NCBI GenBank assembly: GCA_900088475.1
Contig: FLMG01002489.1
Coordinates: 8,559-37,744 of the forward strand
Direction of reading: 5' to 3'
Source of the DNA: Hyphochytrium catenoides
Lineage: Eukaryota > Sar > Hyphochytriomycetes > Hyphochytriales > Hyphochytriaceae
Length of the DNA: 29,186 nucleotides
The notes below the pieces were generated by a model, which ran no database searches, had not been told where the DNA came from, and worked only from the letters and a program-made list of their open reading frames with translations. Every line of letters begins with the position of its first letter. Positions within the stretch are counted from its first letter, which is position 1. This document shows positions 10,801-20,988 of the stretch, one piece after another. The position numbers and the translations under genes were made by a program.

Positions 10801-12681
10801 TCTCTTTTCTGTTCTTCCTCTCGCATGAACCGTTCATCTTCTTGTTCGTCTCTCTCTCTTCCTCTCCCTCCTCTCTCTCTTCGCCCTATGGGACGGACTG
10901 AGAGCTTTGTCCTGCTAGAGAGAAAGCAACTGGGAGACGAGGATCAGCTCGAGTCTCTCTCTGCGGCTCTCAGCACCACCATCGCCTTCTTGAAGGAAGA
11001 AGAGGAGAGACAGCGAAGAAGAAGAAGAAGAGAAAATGCTGAGAAGAGAAGAGAGAGAAACGGCGAGAGAATGAGGAGAGAAGAAGTCGATGTCTCTTCT
11101 CTCAGTCTTCTTGCCGCTGCTGCTCCTACGAAAGGCTACTCTCTGTGTCTTTGGAAAACCAGGGGAAGAGAAAGGGAGGAGGAAAGAGAAGACAAGTGCG
11201 AAGAGTCTTTGTCTCCGTCTTCTCTTCTCTCCATCTTTCTTCGCCGTCTCTCCTATGCCAAAGTTAGGGATGCTGAAACTCTCTCTCTGGTGGAAGCGCT
11301 GAGAGAGAAAGAGGGGGAAACTAGTCTTCACACCTTGGACCTCTGCCATCAGCTGGCTCTCTCTCTTGGAGAGAGAGAAGACGGGAAAGAGAGAGAGGAA
11401 GAGTGGCTCCTTCGCTTTTGTCTCTCCTCTCTCTCTGCGACCACCGGCCAGAAGGAGAAAGAGGGAGAAGAAGATTTTCTTTTGAAAGTAAGGAGAGCTC
11501 TTGCGCGATGCTTGGAGGCGCAAGGAAGAGAGAGAGAAGCTGAGTCTCTCTATCGTGTGTCTCTCTCTCAGTGTGAGAAGAGAGAAGGGAAAGAGCATCC
11601 CGAAACACTCTCTCTCATTCAGGATTTGGCTGTTTGTCTTCAGAGTCAAGCGCGAAAGAGTAAAAAGAGAGGGAAAGAGGCGGCAGAAGGAGGAGAAGGA
11701 GAGAGAGAGAAAGAGAGAGAAGCAGAGCGACTTCTTTGTGATTGTTATCTTTTAAGGAAAGCAGTGCTAGGAGAGGATCATCCGCAGACATTGGAGAGCC
11801 TCTCCCTCTTGGCTCTCTCTCTCTTGGACTCTGAAGAAGGAGAGTGGAAAGGCGGAGGAGAGAAGAGAGAAAAAGAAAATGGAGGGGAGAGAGAAAGAGA
11901 GAGAGAAGAAGAGACAGAGAGACTTCTCTGGGATTGCCTAAGGACGAGGCGGCGAGTTCTTGGTCCCGATCATCCAGAGTCCACGAAGAGTTTCAACTAT
12001 CTTCTCTACTGTCTTCAGAAGAGAGAGAAAGAGAGAGAGAGAGAAAGACTGCTTCGGCAAGAGGAGAGAAGGCTACAGGGTGGGAAAAAACAGAAGAGAA
12101 AGAGGGGGATAAGGAGAGAGAGAGAAGAAGAGAAGACAAGAGAAGCCAGGAGACCGGTGGTGGAAGAAGAAGAGACGACCGAAGAAGAGAGAGAAGATGA
12201 GGGAGAGGAAATAGGAGACGAACTAGATCCTCGCTCTCTCTCTATTCCCATTCGGAGCTACCTCGCCTCTCCTCCCCCGTCTCTCACTAGCAGCCCGGAA
12301 GGGAGAGGGAGAAGAGAAAAGAGAAACATTATGACGGTCTCTTCTCTCCTTCCCCGCGGAGACGAGGAGGAGGAGGACGACGAAAGGAGGAGAGAGAGAG
12401 ATCTCGGCATCTCCTCTCCCTCTCTCTTACAAGTCTCTCCCTCTCTTCTTCCCGCCTCTTCTACTGCCCTTGGAAGGGGAGAGAGAAGGAGAGAGAGAGG
12501 GAAAGAAGAGTTTCCTCTCCCGACCTGGTCCTATGATTTAGTTAGGGATTCCTCTCTTCATGAGCCGCCGAGGAGAAGTCTCATCTCTTCCGTGACCAGA
12601 GATCTGCGGATTATCAAGCAGCAGCAGCAGAGAGAGGAAGAGATCAGGAGAGAGACTGAGAGATGCTGCATTCTCATGTGA
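5408..12681 (+). CDS. RelA/SpoT-like + kinesin-light-chain-type TPR protein with C-terminal CaaX box (8 exons)
   Basis: Exons: 5408-5433, 5695-5900, 6196-6248, 6651-6761, 7015-7218, 7467-7540, 7953-8034, 8374-12681. All seven introns are GT-AG and the phases (2,1,0,0,0,2,0) match at each join, giving about 1687 codons. The start ATG 5408 is the first after an in-frame TAA. Residues about 475-650 look like a RelA/SpoT nucleotidyltransferase-fold domain as seen in protist proteins: TVRQAKEKAERKFRG, VLDFLRASLVF (D498), RVKN (529-532), YPHVKVNV (574-580), GHICELSFHL (E602), GYNAY (643-647). KLC/TPR_12 hallmarks follow: FGPDNPKTL (851), LGRDHPKTW (968), EGKEHPETL (1323), LGEDHPQTL (1384), LGPDHPEST (1448), each with paired helices such as LADCLRRQGKVEEAQDFYQ. 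Between and after them lie Glu/Arg and Ser/Leu low-complexity inserts. The protein ends RCCILM: a canonical CaaX (C1684) with an adjacent Cys. The TPRs suggest protein binding and the tail suggests membrane anchoring. (p)ppGpp synthesis is not shown. Internal Ser-Leu stretches could be retained introns. Confidence 0.75.
5967..6027 (+). repeat. Compound microsatellite (CT)n-(CACT)n-(CA)n
   Basis: A CT run grades into CACT units and then CA units within intron 2 of the Rel/TPR gene, typical of stepwise repeat evolution by slippage plus point change. Confidence 0.9.
7853..7897 (+). repeat. (CT)n microsatellite in intron 6 of the Rel/TPR gene
   Basis: Pure CT run about 55-100 bases upstream of the 7951-7952 AG acceptor. 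Confidence 0.9.
8503..8583 (+). other. In-frame CT-rich insert with GT...AG ends (exitron candidate 1)
   Basis: 81 bases, starting at the first base of a codon with GT and ending ccAG. It encodes a Gly/Ser-Leu stretch, and its removal leaves the frame open. The donor (gtcggg) is weak. See findings. Confidence 0.3.
10318..10377 (+). other. In-frame CT-rich insert with GT...AG ends (exitron candidate 2)
   Basis: 60 bases, codon-aligned, GT at the start and cccctcAG at the end, CT-rich inside. It encodes a Ser-Leu run that interrupts a TPR between QCLEMREE and SLQSAANLAICL. The donor (gtcctt) is weak, so it may simply be a translated repeat. Confidence 0.35.
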
Positions 12682-13055
12682 GCTCTCTCTCTCTCTCTCT
12701 CTCTCTCTTTATTGATTTCGGTTCTCTCTCTCTGTATCCTCTCTCCAATTCTTGTTGGTTCCGCACTCTCTCCTCCTTCCTCAATGCACTTCTGTCTCAG
12801 ACACCTTTTTTAGAGGGAGGGGCATTTCAAAGAGAGAAGGAGAGAGAGAGAGAGATGTTGCGGCCGCTCTTTCTCTCTGTCGTATACCTCTTTTGTCTCC
12901 CTCACCCTCTCCCCTCTCTCTTATCTATCTCTCGTTGCCTCTCTTTTCTTGGGTTCAATAAAAGGAGAGAGAGACGCGAGCTGCCCTGTAGATCAAAAGA
13001 AGTTCTGTATAATAGAGTTTTCTATAGAAGGAAAGGAAACAGATATGTGCTTGCT

Positions 13056-13105
<50 letters not shown>
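12682..13105. other. Intergenic region between convergent genes, CT-rich
   Basis: It lies between the stop of the Rel/TPR gene and the stop of the minus-strand secreted protein gene. An AATAAA at 12957-12962 is a possible polyadenylation signal, though use of this signal in the organism is unknown. A pure CT tract fills 13056-13105 and directly abuts the stop codon of the minus-strand gene. Confidence 0.6.
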
Positions 13106-13108
<3 letters not shown>

Positions 13109-14260
13109 AATATTCGTCCTCTTCAGTGCTTGAGTGAGGGCACTGACAGTCCGGACGGGGTTGCCTCTTTCTCCTTTCCCACTTGCACCGGAGAGAGAAG
13201 TTTCTCTTCCCTGCCTTGTCTGCTCAGCTAGAGGGAGACTCGAGTCAGTTCTTTCTGGGAAAGAGACCGGGAAAGAGTCTCCTGTTTCTCTCCTCTTTCC
13301 CCCTATATTGGCTAGATCTGGAAAGAGAGGAGAAGAGAGAGACGGCTTTCTTCCTGCTGGAGAGGCGGGCCCTTCTTTCCAGCTCAGTGCGCTAGGGAGA
13401 GAAAGGGAAGAGTCCGTTCTCTGCAAGGGAGAGACTAGAGTATCTGCGGGATGTGGAAAGGAGAGAGAAGAAGAGGGAGAATTCTCTCTTCCTGCAGCTG
13501 AGCTCCGTCCTGCATGAGAGAGAGAGGAAGTTGAAGGGTCACCACTTCTCTGCTTCTGCGGAGAAGAGACAGATGAAGAGAGAGACGAACGGTGTCCTTC
13601 TCTTCTGTCGGAGAGAGAGGAAGGGAGACCTGCTTCTCTCCTCTCTCTCTCTCTCCCAATATTGGCTGGATCTGGAGAGTGAGAAGAAGAGAGAGACGAC
13701 TGTCTTCCTGCTGGAGAATGGTGTCCTTCCTTCCAGCTCAGCGCGCTAGGGAAAGACGGGTCAGAATTAGTCCTGTGCAAGGGAGAAGAGACTTGAGAAG
13801 AGAAACTTCCTTGCGAAGAGACAGAGTCTGCTCCTCCATGATGAATGTATGGGTTTCTGGGTTCTTTGAGGTGAAGAGAGAGAGAAACGGGCCTTAGAGG
13901 TGACTCTACAGCGTTGACTTTGTGGCGAGGGGAAGAAAGAGTGTTCCCTTTTCCTTCTGTCTCTCTTTTCTGTCCTGCTTCTCCCTCGTTGGAATATCTT
14001 CTAGAGCTTTGTGCTCTCATTAGCAGAGCTCTTCCTCGAAGAAAAGGAGAGAGAGAGGAAAGAGAATTAATATCCTCTTCTCTCTCCTCTTTCCCATCTC
14101 TCTCCTGCCTATCATCAGCAGTTATAGGGTGCGATGACGCTTCCAGAGAGAGAGATTCCTTTTGTTTCGCGGCGCTGGTAGAAGAAGGAGAAAGCAGCAA
14201 AAAAACGAGAGAGGAGGAGAGAAAGAAGAGAGGAAAGAGAGAAAAGAGGAGTCTAACCAT
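13106..14260 (-). CDS. Secreted Ser-rich protein with internal repeat of about 118 residues
   Basis: Single open frame of 384 residues, ATG at 14260-14258, TAG at 13108-13106. The N-terminus MVRLLFSLFPLFFLSSS... continues hydrophobic to about residue 24, followed by SPSSTSAA: a good secretory signal peptide with likely cleavage near residue 30. The rest is rich in Ser, Pro, Arg and Glu, without Cys clusters or transmembrane segments. Two diverged copies of a module are visible: SPLHRTNSDPSFPSALSWKEG...SPAGRQSSLSS...DPANIG and SPLQRTDSSLSLPSALSWKEG...SPAGRKPSLSS...DLANIG. At the DNA level the same block recurs 354 bases apart, exactly 118 codons. Frame-preserving duplication supports real coding. 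It is convergent with the upstream + strand gene. I do not recognise the family; surface, wall or secreted matrix protein is an inference from composition. Confidence 0.55.
13303..13420. repeat. Direct repeat copy A (inside secreted Ser-rich gene)
   Basis: Starts near ctatattggctagatctgg and matches copy B 354 bases downstream, including cttcctgctggag and ttccagctcag. Confidence 0.7.
13655..13774. repeat. Direct repeat copy B (inside secreted Ser-rich gene)
   Basis: Starts near ccaatattggctggatctgg; about 354 bases from copy A. The spacing is a multiple of three. Confidence 0.7.
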
Positions 14261-14540
14261 CTCTTCTCTTCGTTTACTGCTAAGCGTGCTTTAAAGCAAT
14301 GAAAGGTAAAGGAGAGAAAGAGAGAGAAAGACGCCGGAGCATGCAAACGACAAAAGAGAGAGAGCTCAAAAGGTTATCAGAAGAGAAAGATGGAGAGAGA
14401 GGAAGCAAAGAGTCTCTCTCTTCTCAGGATGAGGAGAAATATAGTTGTGGCGAGAGAGAGACATAATGAACAAAAGACGAAGAGAACACGGAGAGAGAGA
14501 AGGTCCCAAAGAGAGAGAGAAAGTCACACAAAGAGGAAGT

Positions 14541-14578
<38 letters not shown>

Positions 14579-14907
14579 ATAAGGAAGGACACCAGCGACA
14601 TGATCGTAAAAAGGATAATGCAAAACAAGAGGGAGAAATAGAGAGAGAGAACTTGGGAGAGAGAGATGGGGACAGCACGGTGAAGAGAGATAATTTTACG
14701 GCAGGAAAGGAGAGAGAAAGGAGAGAGAAGTAACAGAGTGCTCACAAGCAGGAGAAAAAGAGAGAAAGGAGAGGAAACATGAGAGAGAAGAAGAGGAGCA
14801 CCAAAAGGGAGAGAGGACTGGTCATCAGCGGAGGAGGAGAACTCATTTCCAAAAGATGGAAAAGAATCCTGACAAAAAGGGAAGGCACAGCCATGAGAGA
14901 TGCTTTT

Positions 14908-14975
<68 letters not shown>

Positions 14976-15131
14976 AGAGCGAGAGAAGGAGAGAGAAGTT
15001 AAAGCAGAACGACGAGAGGGAAGAGAGACAGATGATTAGAAATGGGAGGAAGAGAGAGAAAACTTGGTAGAAGAAGAGCGGGCGGTCGTTGAACAAAGAC
15101 TGAGAAGTTTCCTGAGGGAGAGCGAAGGGGG

Positions 15132-15164
<33 letters not shown>
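14261..15164. repeat. GA-rich intergenic repeat region
   Basis: Purine-rich on the + strand throughout, with compound tracts at about 14542-14578 ((CA)n then (GA)n) and 14908-14971 ((GT)n then (GA)n). No coding frame other than repeat translation. Confidence 0.8.
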
Positions 15165-16108
15165 NNNNNNNNNNNNNNNNNNNNNNNNNNNNNNNNNNNN
15201 NNNNNNNNNNNNNNNNNNNNNNNNNNNNNNNNNNNNNNNNNNNNNNNNNNNNNNNNNNNNNNNNNNNNNNNNNNNNNNNNNNNNNNNNNNNNNNNNNNNN
15301 NNNNNNNNNNNNNNNNNNNNNNNNNNNNNNNNNNNNNNNNNNNNNNNNNNNNNNNNNNNNNNNNNNNNNNNNNNNNNNNNNNNNNNNNNNNNNNNNNNNN
15401 NNNNNNNNNNNNNNNNNNNNNNNNNNNNNNNNNNNNNNNNNNNNNNNNNNNNNNNNNNNNNNNNNNNNNNNNNNNNNNNNNNNNNNNNNNNNNNNNNNNN
15501 NNNNNNNNNNNNNNNNNNNNNNNNNNNNNNNNNNNNNNNNNNNNNNNNNNNNNNNNNNNNNNNNNNNNNNNNNNNNNNNNNNNNNNNNNNNNNNNNNNNN
15601 NNNNNNNNNNNNNNNNNNNNNNNNNNNNNNNNNNNNNNNNNNNNNNNNNNNNNNNNNNNNNNNNNNNNNNNNNNNNNNNNNNNNNNNNNNNNNNNNNNNN
15701 NNNNNNNNNNNNNNNNNNNNNNNNNNNNNNNNNNNNNNNNNNNNNNNNNNNNNNNNNNNNNNNNNNNNNNNNNNNNNNNNNNNNNNNNNNNNNNNNNNNN
15801 NNNNNNNNNNNNNNNNNNNNNNNNNNNNNNNNNNNNNNNNNNNNNNNNNNNNNNNNNNNNNNNNNNNNNNNNNNNNNNNNNNNNNNNNNNNNNNNNNNNN
15901 NNNNNNNNNNNNNNNNNNNNNNNNNNNNNNNNNNNNNNNNNNNNNNNNNNNNNNNNNNNNNNNNNNNNNNNNNNNNNNNNNNNNNNNNNNNNNNNNNNNN
16001 NNNNNNNNNNNNNNNNNNNNNNNNNNNNNNNNNNNNNNNNNNNNNNNNNNNNNNNNNNNNNNNNNNNNNNNNNNNNNNNNNNNNNNNNNNNNNNNNNNNN
16101 NNNNNNNN
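15165..16108. other. Assembly gap (944 N)
   Basis: Run of N bordered on both sides by pure GA repeat (about 15134-15164 and 16109-16142), so the missing sequence probably starts and ends in a GA tract. Any reading frame crossing it is meaningless. Confidence 1.
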
Positions 16109-16147
<39 letters not shown>

Positions 16148-16330
16148 GAGAGAGAGAGAGGAGAGAGAGAACATTGAACGAGAGAAATAGAGTGCGAGAG
16201 AGCCCGTAAGAGAGACACAAAGAGAAAAAGAAGAGCGAAATATACAGGGAAAGACACCAGGATGACGTAAAAGAGAGGCGGTTCCTAGGGAGAGGAAAGG
16301 AGAGACGAGGCAACAAAACAGTAGAACAAC

Positions 16331-18555
16331 TGCATGCTGTCAAAAGGTTTTATTAGAAGAAATGGAATTTTTATTAGCCTTTTATTGCACATAGATAATT
16401 TGTGTTGCAAGGTAATACGGAAGAACTACATTGTGCCGATTTAGTTCTATTTGATTCATGATAAAAAAAATAACAAATAAAGATCCTCGACTATTACTTG
16501 TCTAATTCTTACATCTTTTTTCCATTATAAAATAAAGGTTAGCTTCGCCCTTTACTTCTATAAAGTTACTTTCTATTGCCAGGCTGTCAATCCGAAAGTA
16601 ACGTTGAGTCTCACGACATAGAGTGTGTGCTGTCCGATAGGAGCCACGTTTGGTGGTCTGTCCACCCTTATTACTAACAACTGTACGTATCACCCGAAAC
16701 TAATAGTGCTTAGGCGTTAGCCCGTTCCTTCTTCAATAAAGTAAAGTTGTCAGTTAGTGATCTTTTCTCCGTCGTCGTCTGTTCTCGATGTTGATGAAGC
16801 GCTCGAGCTGCTGCTGCCTCTTCTTCCTCCTCCATTATTATTGTTGGTCTGCTGCTGCGAGGAGCCCGCTATCGTCTTCAGGATAAGTGTAAGCTTGGGC
16901 TTAGTTCCCTTCGTGCAAGCTTCGCTAGATTCGGAGTCCAAGGCCTTTATTCGTCAAAAATCTCAATCGATTGAAGCTCTAGATATCAATTCAGAGTCTC
17001 TGTCAATAATCTGGAAATCTCTGACTAGACTGAGGAGAGTTGTAACGAGCGACGGCTTCTTCTCGGCAAATAAGGCCTCTAACAGTCAGCAACTTTGCCT
17101 GGCCGTACATAAGGAGTAGGAAGAAGACGAAGGAGGTCGTGCAGCAGGTAGTGCGCAGCGGCAACTTTATTATTAGCTATCTCTTTGTTCACCACCGTCT
17201 GTCTGTCTGGCTGTTGTCCTCAAGGACAATTTGTTGGTGGTGGATGGCCATACAATTATTAAGGGAGGAGGAAGTGTAAGGAAGAAGAAGGTGGTTAGTG
17301 CCTCTTTGGGTCTTCTTCGTCGTCTTAGAAGATGTGGTCTGCGGTAGCAAGGGCAGCAGACGATGATAGTATAAGGTAGCCAACTACTTCTTGCCACGTC
17401 GTCGTGGTCCTAGTAGTAGCTCCTATGTCATGCTTCGCAGGAAAAAGAGCAACGTGATCTCTTCTAGATGAAGAGAAGAACAACGACAAGGTAGTGCTGC
17501 TTCCTTCGATCACTATAAGAGGAGGGACTACTAGGAGAAAAAAAACTTGGTATAGTAACAAGGAGAGAAACAAATGGCATGCTTTTCCTTTTTGGTTAGC
17601 TCTGCTTCCTTCTCTCCTCCTCGTTCTTGGCTCACGACGGGAAGTGCTACTAGGTGGCAGGAAAAGCAGGTGCGTGTTGGTGGTGGTACTGCTGGTGCCA
17701 ACTCATGGGGCAACGAGAAAGAGACGGGCGGAGGCAACAAGGCCATTGATACGCTCTTCTCTTCTGCGTTACTGGGCTGTGGCTCCCCATGATACTCTAT
17801 CTTCTCTGCGTCTCCTTACCAGTGGAAAAAATATGCAGGGCAGACCCCTACCACGTCTATGGGCCCTACTCCGTCTACTACTAAGCAGGTTATAATTGTT
17901 TCTTGTTTGTGTGGCTCTTCTTCTCCTGCGCTGTCCTCAGCGGTCTCTATCCTCTTGCCCTTGTTGTCGTTGACTCTGCCTCCTATCGCATCTCATAATA
18001 GAGTGCAGAAGAATGGATGGCGGCGTACAGATATGATGAAGAACAACTGGAAAGGGAAATGGATAGTAGTAGAAGACGCGTGGTAAGATGTAGAGACAAC
18101 TAGCAAACATATATCTGAAGAAACAGAGCAAAATTTCCAGCAGTAGAAGTAGACACGCATCATCAACAAAGACGTCACGCGAAGACCTGGGAGAGAAGAG
18201 AGAAGGACGCAGGATGAGCTAAGTGACGGCTGATAAAGCTATTAGATGTGCGCTTCGTACTATTATCTAGACCTGGCGATAGCATCCTAGGGAAAAAAAA
18301 AGAAAGGTCAGGCAAGGCCTAAGGCTCTGTCTTCTTCTACGTTGGATGACCTGTTGGCCGGCCAAAGCCCTCATGGTTGTTCTAGACGCTGAGGTTTCCA
18401 AGTGCTTGCTGCTGGTGGTCGCATTCAAAGGTCTCTGTTCCACCTCTCTTTGGGTTCAATTGGTCATTGATAGAGCCTCTTCTTCTTCTCTCTCTCTCTC
18501 TCCTCTCTCTCTCCCTGCCTCTCTCCCTCTATCTCCCCTCTGGCGGCCCAGGTGT
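16331..18555. other. Unique, more AT-rich intergenic stretch, no confident gene
   Basis: Composition changes sharply from GA repeat to balanced, partly trinucleotide-rich sequence (for example around 16800-16860 and 17270-17480). Several AATAAA-type hexamers occur near 16480, 16530 and 16735. Candidates: a minus frame 16750-16941 ending SRTDDDGEKITN, with poly-Gln, -Asn and -Ser runs; and a + frame 16757-17119 ending in non-repetitive sequence. They overlap on opposite strands, lack clear ATG starts, and I cannot choose between them. A CT-rich patch lies at about 18480-18540. Confidence 0.45.
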
Positions 18556-19557
18556 CTAGTTGCCCAAAGTATACTGAAGTCCCCTGAATCTCGCGCTCTG
18601 GTTCACTCTCGTAAAGTATATGGCCGGATCGGCCCCACCGAAGAACGTGCTCCATAAGAACTCCCGCACCTTCAAGCCCGGTCTGGCGGTGAACACGTTT
18701 GCGGCAACGACAATGTTATTCAGAGTCAAGCGCAACCTGGCGCTCGTGGTATCGCCTGCACTGGGGAAGCGGATCTCAATTGAGACCCTGTTCCAGGCGC
18801 CCTTACGGAACTTCATAGTGGTATTGCCAAGGAGAATGCCGAAAGTGTAGCTCTCGTCTGTACACCTCCCCATCAGTAGGCTCTTGTTTGCATCGCATGT
18901 GCGCCGCATCGCCGGGGGTCCTGCATACCAGTAGACTCCCACGCCACCTCCTTCAGTCCAGACGACCCTTGCAGAGAAGCAGTTGTCGTCGGACGCGCCG
19001 CCTGAGCATGAAGTGGTTGACAAGCCGTTGCCTCCTCGGATGCCATGTAGTTTGCCTCCTTTCACAAAGTTAAAGTTCGTAGGGAAGAAGACCTCATAAC
19101 TGATAGTGGCCGCAGAATAATAACCCGCCGAGCGGTCGAGAAAACTCTGCAAAGAGCCAATGTTAGGAACTCTCTGCCCTTGTAGAATGGGTTCCAGAGT
19201 CCTTCTGTCCAGGAGATGAGAGTAGACACATCCGGTGGCGCTGGATGATGGTGCGGCCACATTGCCGCGGTACATAACATAAACTTGGTCCAATATTGTG
19301 GGATCAGCAGGGGAAGGGATACTCGGCGTTGACCCTGGGGTAGCAGCAATCGCTACTACGCCCCAGTACGCAGAAGACGGTTGCCCATTGCACTTGGTTG
19401 ATAGCACCTGGCCGAGAGCTCTAGTGACATGAACGCTGAGTGAAGATATCGTCGTTGTCGAGCTTGTTGATCCTAGACTGCTTGTCCTTTCCAGCAGTGT
19501 CGTAAGAAGAAGGAAGACGAGGACATAGTAACTTGTTATGGGCTTTGTCCCTGTCAT
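18556..19557 (-). CDS. Secreted polysaccharide lyase, PL14 family-like (alginate/glucuronan lyase type)
   Basis: Single exon, 333 residues, ATG 19557-19555, stop at 18556. Signal peptide: MTGTKPITSYYVLVFLLLTT then LLERTSSLGS, likely cleaved near residue 28. The core matches the PL14 beta-jelly-roll lyase pattern: YEVFFPTNFNFVKGGKLHGI (154-173), a Cys/Gly-rich loop (184-194), FSARVVW (194-200), VGVYWYAG (206-213), CTDESYTFGI, KGAWNRVSIEIRFP (252-265), and a terminal block with REFLWSTFFGGADP (298-311). From family knowledge, the catalytic or substrate residues of the chlorovirus enzyme are a Lys, a Ser-x-Arg pair and a Tyr-x-Tyr pair. Here K169, S195/R197 and Y209/Y211 occupy these places, and the 12-residue Arg-to-Tyr spacing is kept. 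So beta-elimination of uronic-acid polymers outside the cell is likely; the substrate is not determined. The gene lacks the GA/CT repeats of its neighbours and has no intron, which would fit transfer or strong constraint. Confidence 0.8.
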   Translation of the reverse strand: MTGTKPITSYYVLVFLLLTTLLERTSSLGSTSSTTTISSLSVHVTRALGQVLSTKCNGQPSSAYWGVVAIAATPGSTPSIPSPADPTILDQVYVMYRGNVAAPSSSATGCVYSHLLDRRTLEPILQGQRVPNIGSLQSFLDRSAGYYSAATISYEVFFPTNFNFVKGGKLHGIRGGNGLSTTSCSGGASDDNCFSARVVWTEGGGVGVYWYAGPPAMRRTCDANKSLLMGRCTDESYTFGILLGNTTMKFRKGAWNRVSIEIRFPSAGDTTSARLRLTLNNIVVAANVFTARPGLKVREFLWSTFFGGADPAIYFTRVNQSARFRGLQYTLGN

Positions 19558-20988
19558 AGTTGCCGGCCTTGGGCCCTGATCTACGACGAAAGGCTCTGTT
19601 TAATCGTTCCCAAGCAAAAGCAGAAGTCCGCTCCAAGAAGGAGGTGAAGAAGAACGCTTGATGACTTCGATTCTTTTGGATTCTAGGAGAGCCTGACGTG
19701 CTGGGGCTGCACTCGTGCAAGGCGTCTCTCTCCAGCCTCGACTCTAACCCTAGCCCAATGTGTACAACCCTCAACCCCTCACGTCACGTCCTCAGCTGAC
19801 TAGGAGACTGATGTATCAAAGCGAGGGAAGGAAGGAAGTAAAGGAGGGCACCACTAAATAAGTTTTGAAGACGCAGGCTAGTCAGCCTCCCAGCGAAACC
19901 TTCCTTCAGTCACTTCCCCTAACCCAGTGAGGACACAAACTTAGATCACAATAGCCGATAGAAAGCACAGGGAAGGAAGACTCTGTCATGACCGTTTGTC
20001 AACCCAAGATAGTTCTACAGTGCTCTCTTGAAGAGACATCCAACCGGCTGAACATAGGTACGGAGCTTCCTCCCACTCACACGCTAGATGGCCTTCAACG
20101 CAGGGAGATAGTCTCTTACGTAGGAGCAAAACGGTAGTACAAAGTAATACTACCAGCGACATGCGACCGTTGGGCTGAATTATTAAGAGGCCTAGGAACA
20201 CCTACAGGGAAAACCCTTTGGAAGCGCAAGGAACCCATGCACGGCCAACATGGACTAGCCTGGACAGGCGACCAATGAACCGGAGAAAGATCAGATGTAA
20301 CCCTTGAGACAAAACAGTAGTGGAGAAGAACAGGACATCTCAATAGTAGTTGGGCAGTAGAGCTAGTAGTGCTCGGAAGTACCTTGCAGGTTATAAAGGA
20401 TTGTTCTAGAGCTAATAGCACTGAGGAATGTGTGGAGGAAGAAGCCTGAGGCACGCCCCTAAAAGATTGTCGGCTGAGAGACCAACTAGTAGGCCGTTGA
20501 GATGAACTGCTCTATTATTATGCCCCTGGATGTCTGAGCATATTGTCGGCCTAAGAAAGTCAAAGAAAGTGTGGAACAGGAAGCTTCGTTTAGACTTCTT
20601 ACTGGTGATAACACGGTGAGTCAGGCCTGACGTTGACACTCAGAGAACGAATAAAGAGGCCTTATACAAGGAGAAGCTGCTCCATGATGAGTTCTACAAG
20701 GCTGAATGGACTGGCTGATGAGATGATAACAGAGGGACTGGCTGATGACATGATGAAGTTCCAATGAGCAATGAATAATGAAGGATTAGATCGGTATGGT
20801 CGCCTCTACTGATCTTCCTCTTTGTCTCCTCCCAGCTTCCCCCACAATCTCTCTCTCTCTCTGTGCTCTAGCTAGCGTTTGCATGGAGAGTGACTTCATG
20901 GATCTCTTCTCCTCGTAGCTCTCCTTCCCATCACACAGTTGTCCAGGTACACTATATCGCTGAGAGCTAGGTAGCTATGGAGAACGAC
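19558..20988. other. Unique intergenic sequence with repeat relics
   Basis: No confident gene. Overlapping minus frames 19986-20201, 20116-20454 and 20412-20639 lack domains. A short open stretch 20620-20718 (+) reads RTNKEALYKEKLLHDEFYKA and looks coding in composition, but it has no ATG and is bounded by stops, so it may be a transposon or gene relic. A consensus-like donor cacg|gtgagt lies at 20615/20616. Confidence 0.4.
20708..20754 (+). repeat. 27-base tandem duplication
   Basis: GGACTGGCTGATGAgATGAT recurs 27 bases later as GGACTGGCTGATGAcATGAT. Confidence 0.8.

Noticed and set aside
14524-16257. 577-codon minus frame
   Set aside because: It crosses the N gap and is otherwise a Ser-Leu repeat translation.
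16757-17119. 120-codon + frame with hydrophobic Leu-rich start
   Set aside because: Starts with GTG, overlaps an opposite frame of similar quality, no domain; left undecided in the region note.
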